In this document: in pieces, positions 34,692 to 41,681 of the stretch
Numbering within the stretch: position 1 is the first letter of the stretch
Layout: each line of letters starts with the position of its first letter
Assembly: GCF_041435435.1 (NCBI RefSeq)
Contig: NZ_CP108494.1
Coordinates: forward strand, 1,054,001-1,118,000
DNA length: 64,000 nt
Direction of reading: 5' to 3'
Source: Streptomyces sp. NBC_01241
GTDB taxonomy: Bacteria > Actinomycetota > Actinomycetes > Streptomycetales > Streptomycetaceae
Program-made: the position numbers and the translations under genes
Notes under the pieces: generated by a model
What the model was told of the DNA's origin: nothing
Database searches by the model: none
The model's input: the letters and a program-made list of their open reading frames with translations, nothing else

Positions 34692-36416
34692 ATGTCGTTG
34701 CGGCCGATGGGGCTGCCGCCGGTGCCGGAGCAGACGGTGCGGGTCGCGCGGGCGGCGTTCCCGCAGGGGAGTTTGGCGATCCGGGTGCGGGACCGGCTCG
34801 GGGAGGTCTTCACCGATGAGCCGTTCGCCGAGGCGTTCGGGGTGCGTGGGGCGCCGGGTCTGTCGCCGGGGATGCTGTCGCTGGTCACGGTGTTGCAGTT
34901 CGCGGAGAATTTGACTGATCGGCAGGCCGCGGCGATGGCGATACGGGCCATCGACTGGAAGTACGCCCTCGGCCTGGAGCTGACGGACACCGGCTTCGAC
35001 CACAGTGTGCTGCCCCGGTTCCGGGCCCGCCTGGTCGGCAACGGCATGGAGCGTGTCGTCTTCGACCGGCTCCTTGAGTACTGCGTGGACGCCGGGCTGG
35101 TGGCCGCGGGAGGAAAGCAGCGCACCGATTCCACCCATGTGGTCAGCGCGGTACGGGACTTGAACCGGTTGGAGCTGGCCGGGGAGAGCGTGCGGGCTGC
35201 GCTGGAGGCGCTGTCGGTCGCGGCACCGGACTGGCTGGCCCGGGCCGTGGACGTGCCGGAGTTCGCCCACCGCTACGGACCTCGGGTCGACAGCTGGAAA
35301 CTGCCCGGCTCCAAGGTCAAGCGCGACCAGTTGTCCCAGGTCTACGGACAGGACGCGTTGCGGCTGTGCCGGGCCGTCTGGTCGCCCGACGCGCCGGCCT
35401 GGCTGCGGGAGATCGGGGCCGTGGACATCATGCGCCAAGTCCTCGTGCAGACCTACACCGTCCGCACCAGCAGCCGGGGCAAGGAGGTGGTCAGCAAGCG
35501 GGAAGCCGACGAGGACGGTGTCCCGCCCGGCCATCTCCGCCTCGCCTCGCCCTACGACACCGACGCCCGCTGGTCCGCCAAGGGCGACGACCTGTTCTGG
35601 CTCGGCTACAAGGTCCATCTCACCGAGAGCTGCGACAACACTCCCCCCGAAGCCGAAGCCGAAGCCGAAGCCGAAGCCGAAGTCCGGGGACGGCCGAACC
35701 TGATCACGGATGTGACCACCACCCTGTCGACGGTGCCGGACGTGAAGGCCACCGCGCCGATCCAGCAACAACTCGCCGACCGCGGCCTGCCGCCCGCCGA
35801 GCACTACCTGGACTCCGGTTACCCCTCCGCCGAACTGATCGAGACCGCCCGCAGCCGCGGAACCGTCATGGTCACTCCCGTCCTCCTCGACCGATCCGCC
35901 CAGGCCAAGAGCCACGCCGGCTACGACAAGAGCGCCTTCCGGATCGACTGGAAAGCCCGACGGGTCCGCTGCCCCCAGGGCAACACCAGCACCGGATGGC
36001 ACCCGGTGCGACAACGCGAACGAGACGCCATCGTCGTCGAGTTCGCTAAGACGGACTGCCAAGCATGCCCCGTCCGACCCGAGTGCACCTCGGCCCGGCG
36101 CGGCAACCGCATGCTCACCCTCTACCCCGAGCACCTGCACACCGTCCTCGCCGCCGCCCGCGCCGAACAGAAGACCAAGACCTGGAAGGACAAGTACGCC
36201 CTGCGGGCCGGAGTGGAAGGAACCATCAACCAGGCACTCGACATCACCGGCATCCGCCGGGCCCGCTACCGCGGGCTGCCGAAAGTCCGCCTCCAGCACG
36301 CCTTCTCCGCCACCGCGATCAACGTCGTCCGCCTAGACGCCCACTGGACCGAGCATCCACTGGACCGCAGCCGCACCAGCAACCTCACCCGCCTCAGCTA
36401 CCGACTCACAGCCTGA
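34692..36416 (+). CDS. IS1182-family transposase
   Basis: A 574-residue transposase. The N-terminal domain has QGSLAIRVRDRLGEVF and WKYALGLELTDTGFDHSVL. QRTDSTHVV (about 147-155) holds the first Asp, EHYLDSGYPSAELI (about 378-391) the second, and a Cys-rich region CQACPVRPECTSARRG lies before the C-terminal YALRAGVEGTINQAL. ATG 34692 follows GGAGGGTG. A run of Glu-Ala pairs at about 320-331 comes from a hexanucleotide repeat. Confidence 0.92.
   Translation: MSLRPMGLPPVPEQTVRVARAAFPQGSLAIRVRDRLGEVFTDEPFAEAFGVRGAPGLSPGMLSLVTVLQFAENLTDRQAAAMAIRAIDWKYALGLELTDTGFDHSVLPRFRARLVGNGMERVVFDRLLEYCVDAGLVAAGGKQRTDSTHVVSAVRDLNRLELAGESVRAALEALSVAAPDWLARAVDVPEFAHRYGPRVDSWKLPGSKVKRDQLSQVYGQDALRLCRAVWSPDAPAWLREIGAVDIMRQVLVQTYTVRTSSRGKEVVSKREADEDGVPPGHLRLASPYDTDARWSAKGDDLFWLGYKVHLTESCDNTPPEAEAEAEAEAEVRGRPNLITDVTTTLSTVPDVKATAPIQQQLADRGLPPAEHYLDSGYPSAELIETARSRGTVMVTPVLLDRSAQAKSHAGYDKSAFRIDWKARRVRCPQGNTSTGWHPVRQRERDAIVVEFAKTDCQACPVRPECTSARRGNRMLTLYPEHLHTVLAAARAEQKTKTWKDKYALRAGVEGTINQALDITGIRRARYRGLPKVRLQHAFSATAINVVRLDAHWTEHPLDRSRTSNLTRLSYRLTA
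35649..35684 (+). repeat. GAAGCC hexanucleotide repeat
   Basis: Five perfect GAAGCC units and a variant GAAGTC lie inside the IS1182 transposase gene and encode Glu-Ala pairs. Changes in copy number would stay in frame. Confidence 0.85.
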
Positions 36417-36600
36417 CCACCCACCCGGAATTGCGCACCAGAGTCGTCATCAAACGCAAAGTCCTCGCCTGGCCCCTCAAACGCGCCGCCCACCGTGTTA
36501 CGGACCGTCCAGCTATCCCGACTCTCACCATCGTCAACGCCACCAAACCCAAACGGGTCAAGCGGACCAAAGCGCCCTAAGTTACCGGTATTGAGGCTAG

Positions 36601-36788
36601 CGGGATGTGAGCCACGCGGCTAAACCGCTTCCTGTGGCCGTGGCGAGAGCTGCCACTCGCCATCCAGGGAGGCGCTGAATTGTTACGTGGAGCCCGCCGC
36701 ATCGCAGTTCAAAGGCCGGGACGGGATCCCTGCCTTCCTTGGTCTATGAACCCATCGAACGGGCCGAACCAAATAAGCCGTGTTTGAG
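36601..36788. other. intergenic stretch right of the IS cluster
   Basis: Lower-GC sequence between the last CTAG and the hairpin upstream of the Nudix gene. No gene or known remnant is recognised. It is not the continuation of the oxidoreductase gene. Confidence 0.5.
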
Positions 36789-36818
36789 ATGTCGATCAAC
36801 ACAGGCCTTGATCGACAT
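36789..36818. promoter_or_regulatory. perfect inverted repeat upstream of Nudix gene
   Basis: An 11-bp stem (ATGTCGATCAA with TTGATCGACAT) and an 8-base centre, followed by TTCG, lie 27 bases upstream of the Nudix start. It could be an operator or a terminator that insulates the gene from the IS cluster. Confidence 0.55.
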
Positions 36819-36844
36819 TTCGATTACCGCATAGCGTCAGGACG

Positions 36845-37321
36845 GTGGAAACAACGCACCGGCCCGCCGCCCGGGTCATCTGCCTGGACGCCGCCCGCCG
36901 TCTGCTTCTTCTGCGCTGGCGGGATCCGTTCGATGGGACATGGCTCTGGGAGCCGCCCGGTGGCGGCATCGAGCCTGGCGAGACGCCGCTGGTCGCGGCA
37001 CGACGTGAACTGGTCGAGGAAACCGGACTCGACCCGGCTGCCGTCCTTGACCGGTCGGTGCTCGTCGACCGTGATGTGCAGTGGAACGGCAAGCGGTACA
37101 TCGGGACGGAGCATTTCTTCGTCGCTCAGTTTGCCGACGAGCAGCCAGCCCTGGTGCGGACCGGTCTGCTCCCCGACGAGCAGGCCAACCTGGACACGCA
37201 TGCCTGGATCGCATGGTCGGATCTGGACTCACTGCCGGACCCGGTTGAGCCGCCGCAGTTGCTGACCGCGCTCGGCGCCCTGGTGCCGGACGGCCCGTGG
37301 TGTGATCGGGATTGTGTATGA
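36845..37321 (+). CDS. Nudix hydrolase
   Basis: A 158-residue Nudix protein. The Nudix box GGGIEPGETPLVAARRELVEETGL (about 40-63) is complete with its REXXEE metal-binding residues. These enzymes cleave nucleoside diphosphates linked to another group; the substrate is unknown. The start is GTG 36845 behind AGGACG. It lies within the IS-rich island, flanked by IS elements on the left and an IS5 remnant on the right, so it may be cargo or a displaced resident gene. Confidence 0.9.
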   Translation: METTHRPAARVICLDAARRLLLLRWRDPFDGTWLWEPPGGGIEPGETPLVAARRELVEETGLDPAAVLDRSVLVDRDVQWNGKRYIGTEHFFVAQFADEQPALVRTGLLPDEQANLDTHAWIAWSDLDSLPDPVEPPQLLTALGALVPDGPWCDRDCV

Positions 37322-37329
37322 GGTGCGGT

Positions 37330-37680
37330 CACAGCGATTGTCGTATGAGGGTGAGTTGGACGCCTCGTGGCGGACGGCGAGCTTATCGTTGCGGGTCTCG
37401 ACGCCGCGGGCCTGTTTCAGCAAACCGATCCGGTTCTCGACTTTGTGCCTGGCCTTGCACTTCTCGCGGCCGAAGCCGGGCGGGCGCCCGCCCGCCGAGC
37501 CCCGGCGGCGCCGGTGTCCTGCCTGGTCCCGCTTCTCCGGAATGGTGTGCGGGATCTACCGCCGGCGCTGGTACTCGCGGAACTCGCGGAGGAGTACGCC
37601 CGATCGGCCAGCACGTGAACGGGCCGTGTCCGTGGACGCCCGCCGCCGGACCGGGGCACGTGGATGCGGTTCACAGACGC
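37330..37680 (-). pseudogene. IS5-family transposase C-terminal remnant
   Basis: Leftward reading in three frames gives the end of an IS5-type transposase: GRPRTRPVHVLADRAYSS, then REFREYQRRR, then GSAGGRPPGFGREKCKARHK and VENRIGLLKQARGVETRNDK. At least one frameshift and a stop interrupt it. The N-terminal half and both ends are absent. Confidence 0.8.
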
Positions 37681-37746
37681 GGGAGCCTGTACCGGAACGG
37701 AAGAAACGGGACGCCGAGCTGGTCCCTTGCTTTGGAGCCTGTGGGC

Positions 37747-38253
37747 TCAGTCGAGACGGAAGTGTTGGTTGGCGTACTCCACGCAGTCCCACTGGACGAG
37801 CGCGGCGCCGTTTGCGGTGCTCTGGCCGATGACCGAGAGGCACTTGCCGCTATGTCGGGCTTCGATGGAGAAGTAGCCGCTGTCCTTCTGGACCAGCCTC
37901 CATTCCTGGTTCGAGGCGTTCACACAGTCCCACTGGACCGCCGTGGCGCCGTTTTGGACGCTGGCGCCGCTGATCGACAAACACTTGCCACTGTTCACGG
38001 CGCTCACCGTGTAGTAGCCAGCACTGGTGGCCACGAGCTTCCACTGCTGGTTCGGGGCATCCAGACAGTCCCACTGGACTGCGGCGGCGCCGTTCTGGGT
38101 GCTCGCGCCCTCGACCGACACGCACTTCTGGCTGTTGCGGGCCACCAGCTCCGCGGTGAACGTTGCGGCGGAGGCGGTGGGGGCCTGCGCGGTCGTGAGC
38201 AGGCCAGCGGCCACTACAGGGGCGAGGGCTACGGCCCAACGGGAGATCTTCAT
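37747..38253 (-). CDS. small secreted ricin-type beta-trefoil lectin
   Basis: A 168-residue protein with a signal peptide (about 1-29, cut near ASA-AT) and one CBM13/ricin B trefoil as the only domain. The three lobes repeat SGKCLSISGAS- and VQWDC-type motifs, with QxW signatures at 69-71 (QQW) and 116-118 (QEW); the third is QHF at 163-165, so that lobe is altered. The Cys pairs per lobe are kept. Such domains usually sit on glycosidases, so a free-standing form is notable. The start is ATG 38253 behind GGAG. The start and stop are clean and the gene looks intact. Confidence 0.9.
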   Translation of the reverse strand: MKISRWAVALAPVVAAGLLTTAQAPTASAATFTAELVARNSQKCVSVEGASTQNGAAAVQWDCLDAPNQQWKLVATSAGYYTVSAVNSGKCLSISGASVQNGATAVQWDCVNASNQEWRLVQKDSGYFSIEARHSGKCLSVIGQSTANGAALVQWDCVEYANQHFRLD

Positions 38254-38547
38254 GACGCTCCAGATGTGGGGTGGACTTGTCGCCCAAGTGATAGCGGTGC
38301 CACCCATGCCCAAGCATGCATATGCCCGACAAGGCACCCAAATAGCGGAACATGCTTCACAGGAGAGCGCTGCCGTGTTCACGAGTTGAGTGCTGCCCAT
38401 CCTCCAGTCCCTCAACTGCGGAGGTAACCCACGTGCCGCGCAGACCCCGCCCCCCTTGTTCAGCCCCCGACTACCCGGAGCCCGCGTAGCCGTCAGGCGT
38501 CAGTTCGGCCCGCGCCAGCGGGCCGACGGCCGACCCTCCGTAGGGCT
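38254..38547. other. intergenic stretch upstream of lectin gene
   Basis: About 294 bases between the lectin start and the oxidoreductase fragment. It must carry the lectin promoter. A CATGCATATG-type AT-rich patch lies near 38316-38326. No gene recognised. Confidence 0.4.
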
Positions 38548-38847
38548 CTACCCGTCACCGGCATCGGAATTCGCGTGGGCGAGTTGGATTACGGAAACCG
38601 ATCCCCACGCCTTGAGGAAGTCCGTAATCCGCCGGAAAGCGGCGGCCTGGGTGTCGTTCCAGATGCCGAGGTCCGCCGGGCTGATCCGGCCCTCGGGGCT
38701 GACGGCGATCGCCTCGGTGAGGACGAGTCCGGTTCCACCGATGGCGCGTGCCGCGAGGTGGGCGAAGTGCCAGTCGGCCGGGACGCCCGTGTTCGGCCCG
38801 ACCGGTTCGGCGCCGACGCCCGTCAGATTACGACCTTCCTCGTACAA
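38548..38847 (-). pseudogene. N-terminal fragment of NADH:flavin oxidoreductase (Old Yellow Enzyme type)
   Basis: A leftward frame of about 99 residues reads GPNTGVPADWHFAHLAARAI and GGTGLVLTEAIAVSPEGRIS, then IWNDTQAAAFRRITDFLKAW and VIQLAHA. This is the N-terminal third of a YqjM-like ene-reductase, roughly residues 30-105, including the flavin-contacting TEA and the HFAH region. The first 30 residues and everything after QLAHA are missing. The C-terminal end of the same type of gene lies at 30000-30125. Confidence 0.8.
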
Positions 38848-38866
38848 GGGCGCCGCCGTACCCGGT

Positions 38867-39247
38867 CTACCCGCGCCGCCCGAGCGTGATCGCGGCGTCC
38901 GCGTCGTACTCCTGGGTCCAGCTGCGTCCGGCGCCCGACTTCCAGGTGACCCGGGCGGTGGCGCCGTCGATCCGGACGTTCTCCACCGTCATGGCCCGGT
39001 CGCCGTCCCGTACGTCCCCGCGGCGCAGCTCGCCCGCCTTCACGGTGACGGGCTGCGCCGACTGCGCGCTCTCGGCCTCGTCCGCCGCGCGGGCGAGAGC
39101 CGCCGCCAGCTCCCGGGCGCGGGCCGGGGTGCAGATCACAGCGATCTCACCCGACGGCGCCACGCCCCGGATCCGGACCCCCGCCCCGACGGAGGTCACC
39201 TCCAGGGACGCGGCGTGTCCGTCGTGGTCCTCGATCCCATGCGTCAT
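38867..39247 (-). CDS. conserved hypothetical protein
   Basis: A 126-residue protein starting MTHGIEDHDGHAASLEVTSV. It has beta-rich stretches (GVRIRGVAPSGEIAVICT), an Ala-rich helix at about 45-61, and an end rich in charged residues (TWKSGAGRSWTQEYDADAAI). I do not recognise a domain. ATG 39247 has GGAAG upstream. The IS607-type TnpB gene stops only 21 bases upstream of the start, so the native promoter was probably cut off. Confidence 0.6.
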   Translation of the reverse strand: MTHGIEDHDGHAASLEVTSVGAGVRIRGVAPSGEIAVICTPARARELAAALARAADEAESAQSAQPVTVKAGELRRGDVRDGDRAMTVENVRIDGATARVTWKSGAGRSWTQEYDADAAITLGRRG

Positions 39248-39267
39248 CGTTCTGTTCTGCTTCCTAC

Positions 39268-40689
39268 TTATTGCTCGTTGTTGAGCATTCGGATATTTCG
39301 CTCTCCGCACGAGCACAGTTGTGCTGACGTGCTGGAGTCCTGGTCCATCGGCAGTCGGGACCGTTGGCGGTCGGTACGTTCCTGCAAGAGCTGTTTCACC
39401 CGCGTGTGCGGGGTGAACAGGGTGATGTCGGGATCACCGTCCCTGTGCAGGATGTTGACCGCTCCGGCGTGGTCGGCTTGCCACACAGCCCCGCACTCGG
39501 TGCAGTGAAGCCGGTCCCCTTTGCGGACACCAAGGATGTTCGTAAAGGGGACGACTTGTGATGTGTAGGCAGCGTTGACCAGCCGCACCGCAGAACCTCT
39601 GCGGTCCGACACGGCATTGAGCGCTTCCGCGGTGACACCCTTGGTCCACGCGGCGAGGCGTCGATTCGTGTCCTTTCCGAGCTTCTTGACGCCGGCGAAA
39701 GTCCTGGTGAGGTCTTCGGCCACGATCACGGCCGCCTTGTCGGCAACCGCGTGCACGGCCTTGAAGGTGAGGTCGCGGACTCGGCACTGCCACGCGGCCG
39801 AGCGCCGGTCACGCTTGAGGGTGCCGAGGTTGTTGTCACGGATACGCCGGGCTTTAGCCAGGTCGCCACGCTGTTCGGCCTTCTCCGCGATGCTGCGAAT
39901 TTTGGCCCGCCGGGCGTTCTTGACCTTCCGGTGATCGGACTCGGAGGTCAGCATGTCGCCGAGCCGGGTTCCGTGGTGCCGACCGTCGGAATCGGTGAGG
40001 ACCTCGGTGTATCCTTTGTCCACGCCGATCGTGCGGGTGCCGACAGGACGTTTGGAGGACTTCATGTCCTTCGCGTCGATGGCGTAGTGCACCTCGACCC
40101 GGTTGCTGCGCAGGACAAGCCGCAGCGTGCCGGTCGGGGCAACCGTGGTGTCCAGCGGGATACGTACGAGCTGGCGGCGCTCCAGGCCGGGCACGGCGAG
40201 CCAGACGTTTCCGCCCTCGGTGAGGGTGAAAGTCTTGTACTGGTCGGCGCGGACCACGATCTGGTTGTGGGTGCGGTTGCGTCCGCGTTTCCAGTGCCGG
40301 CGCATCTGCCGGGCAAGGAATGGGTCATCGGACCAGGTGTCCCGCTTCAGCAGCTTGAACAGTCGCTTCCGCTCGGCCTCTTCCCTGGTGCGCTGGTTGA
40401 TCGCACGGCGGACCTTGACCTTGGCCGCTTCCCGGTTGGCGGTGATGTCGGCGACCGCGTCCCGCACGGTCTCCTTCCACGCGTTCGCCAGGACGCCGAA
40501 GGTCTGCGCGGTGCCGTCGACGATCCACACATCACGGATCTGCCGGTCCGACCACGCGAGGCCGCCCACCGAGCCGAACTGCCGCCACACCAGCGAACGA
40601 ACCACACCAAGGCGGCGAGCCTGCTCTTCTAACCGGCTGTACTTCCCGCCGTTGAGGCTCTTCGAGTAGGCGACGCGAGTGACTTTCAC
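39268..40689 (-). CDS. tnpB: TnpB, RNA-guided nuclease-type protein of IS607 family
   Basis: A 473-residue TnpB. RuvC motifs are all kept: Asp in TIGVDKGYTEV (about 224-234), Glu in AVIVAEDLTRTF and Asp in QADHAGAVNIL. The zinc ribbon is reduced to one pair, HCTECGAVW, a feature seen in actinobacterial IS607 TnpBs; a second CSC lies near the C-terminus. It starts at GTG 40689 in a GTGA overlap with tnpA. TnpB proteins are known to be guided by an omega RNA from the 3' end of the gene; here that would lie at about 39250-39420. The gene appears intact. Confidence 0.9.
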   Translation of the reverse strand: MKVTRVAYSKSLNGGKYSRLEEQARRLGVVRSLVWRQFGSVGGLAWSDRQIRDVWIVDGTAQTFGVLANAWKETVRDAVADITANREAAKVKVRRAINQRTREEAERKRLFKLLKRDTWSDDPFLARQMRRHWKRGRNRTHNQIVVRADQYKTFTLTEGGNVWLAVPGLERRQLVRIPLDTTVAPTGTLRLVLRSNRVEVHYAIDAKDMKSSKRPVGTRTIGVDKGYTEVLTDSDGRHHGTRLGDMLTSESDHRKVKNARRAKIRSIAEKAEQRGDLAKARRIRDNNLGTLKRDRRSAAWQCRVRDLTFKAVHAVADKAAVIVAEDLTRTFAGVKKLGKDTNRRLAAWTKGVTAEALNAVSDRRGSAVRLVNAAYTSQVVPFTNILGVRKGDRLHCTECGAVWQADHAGAVNILHRDGDPDITLFTPHTRVKQLLQERTDRQRSRLPMDQDSSTSAQLCSCGERNIRMLNNEQ

Positions 40690-41285
40690 CGGCCACCGCC
40701 GGCCAACTCGTCCTTCAGCGTCTTCTCGTAGCGTCGCAGACCGTACACGCGACCAGAGAAGGTGTGCACGATTGCCAACAGGTCCTGCACCATCTCTTCC
40801 TGCGGCGACAGTGACTCCTGATTCGCCACCACGATGGTGCAGCCGTTCTTCGTTGCGACGTGCTCCAAGTAGTCGAACCCGAACCGGGCCAGCCGGTCCT
40901 TGTGCGCTATCACCAGCGTGCCGACCTCGCCCCGCTCGATCGCATCCATCAGGGCGAGGAACTTCTTCCGCTGGAGGTTCATCCCTCCACCGACCTCGCG
41001 AATCCACTGATCGACAGCGAGACCGCGGCCCCGGCAGAACTCCTCCATCGCCCGCACCTGCAAGGCCAGATCGTCCTTCTGGCCAGGCGAGGACACCCGG
41101 CAGTACACGACGGTCCGACGCGCTGACTCGTCGAAACCAGGCTGGAGCACCTGCCGCACGTCCGCATCGGTGAAATACCGCTGACCGGACACGCGTTGCG
41201 GCGCGATACGCCCCTCGCGCTCCCACCTGCGAACAGTAGAAGCGGAGCGACCAACACGCTGCGCGAACTCGCTGATCCGATACAT
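40686..41285 (-). CDS. tnpA: IS607-family serine recombinase (TnpA)
   Basis: A 199-residue protein. MYRISEFAQRVGRSASTVRR is a MerR-type helix-turn-helix and TVVYCRVSSPGQKDDL (about 58-73) is the serine recombinase active-site loop with catalytic Ser. LVIAHKDRLARFGFDYLE carries the conserved Arg residues. This domain order (HTH first) is diagnostic of IS607. I chose ATG 41285; GTG and TTG codons a few residues upstream are alternatives. Confidence 0.92.
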   Translation of the reverse strand: MYRISEFAQRVGRSASTVRRWEREGRIAPQRVSGQRYFTDADVRQVLQPGFDESARRTVVYCRVSSPGQKDDLALQVRAMEEFCRGRGLAVDQWIREVGGGMNLQRKKFLALMDAIERGEVGTLVIAHKDRLARFGFDYLEHVATKNGCTIVVANQESLSPQEEMVQDLLAIVHTFSGRVYGLRRYEKTLKDELAGGGR

Positions 41286-41340
41286 GCTGATCACCGTACA
41301 CAACTCTGCACATGAGTAGGCAAGAATCAGACACTAGATG

Positions 41341-41590
41341 TCAGCTCCCCTTGCCCGTACGCCCTTCGGCTCGGTTCGGCCGGAGGCTCCCCGGCGGGCC
41401 CAGGTAGCTGGGCTTGAGACCGCCGGTGTCGACCACCGGGTTCCGCAGCACCACCGTCGGGTCGACCATCCAGCATTTGAGCACATGGACGCCGGGACGG
41501 CCGATCCGGTGCACCGCACTGGTGACGCCGGTGCCTGGCCGGCCCTTGCCGGGGTCGATGTGCGGGAACAGGAAGGTGCGACGGGGAGAT
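41341..41590 (-). pseudogene. C-terminal remnant of a glycosidase-type protein (GH115-like end)
   Basis: Leftward reading gives FPHIDPGKGRPGTGVTSAVH, then [20 protein letters not shown] and [18 protein letters not shown] before TGA at 41341-41343. The string [26 protein letters not shown] resembles the end of GH115 alpha-glucuronidases and related accessory domains. Only about 75 residues survive. It lies between the IS607 element and the GH3 gene and may be the remainder of a xylan-utilisation gene. Confidence 0.5.
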
Positions 41591-41681
41591 TTCGAAAGTT
41601 TCGAGGAGCTCCCCGCACAGCCGGTGGGAAGGCCGGACTTCCGTGTGGGGAGGCTCCCGGAGCGAGGACGAGGGCGGTGGG

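Larger units (their letters stand above)
34596..36445 (+). mobile_element. IS1182-family insertion sequence nested in IS4 copy B
   Basis: A 1,850-base element. The ends are GACTCTGGTGCGCAATTC and its inverse (GAATTGCGCACCAGAGTC). No target duplication is visible because the target was deleted at the insertion. It carries one intact transposase. Confidence 0.88.
33385..36580 (+). pseudogene. IS4-family transposase, copy B (frameshifted and interrupted)
   Basis: The first 260 or so codons match copy A, with one Thr-to-Met change at about residue 153. An extra A in the run at 34169-34172 then shifts the frame, and an extra C lies in the C-run at about 34575-34580. The IS1182 element interrupts the gene and 72 bases are lost. 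The last 45 codons (VIKRKVLAWPLKRAA onward) resume at 36446 and end at 36580. It cannot make an intact transposase. Confidence 0.9.
33340..36596 (+). mobile_element. IS4-family insertion sequence, copy B, interrupted by IS1182-family element
   Basis: A second copy of the same element in the same orientation, separated from copy A only by CTAG. It is nearly identical over its first 1.2 kb. It is split by an IS1182 element at 34596-36445, resumes at GTCATCAAACG and ends at 36596 before CTAG 36597-36600. Compared with copy A, about 72 bases are missing at the insertion point, and the breakpoints in copy A both lie in a CCCGCG repeat. Confidence 0.88.
39250..41335 (-). mobile_element. IS607-type element (serine recombinase plus TnpB), ends approximate
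   Basis: Two overlapping genes, tnpA (serine recombinase) and tnpB, form a typical IS607-family element read leftward. These elements lack terminal inverted repeats and target duplications, so the ends are set only by neighbours: the hypothetical gene start on the left and the glycosidase-like remnant stop at 41341 on the right. The coordinates are approximate. Confidence 0.75.

Noticed and set aside
36601..36788. Continuation of the oxidoreductase gene right of the IS cluster
   Set aside because: Translation in all frames gives no ene-reductase motif; the next matching piece begins only at 38548.
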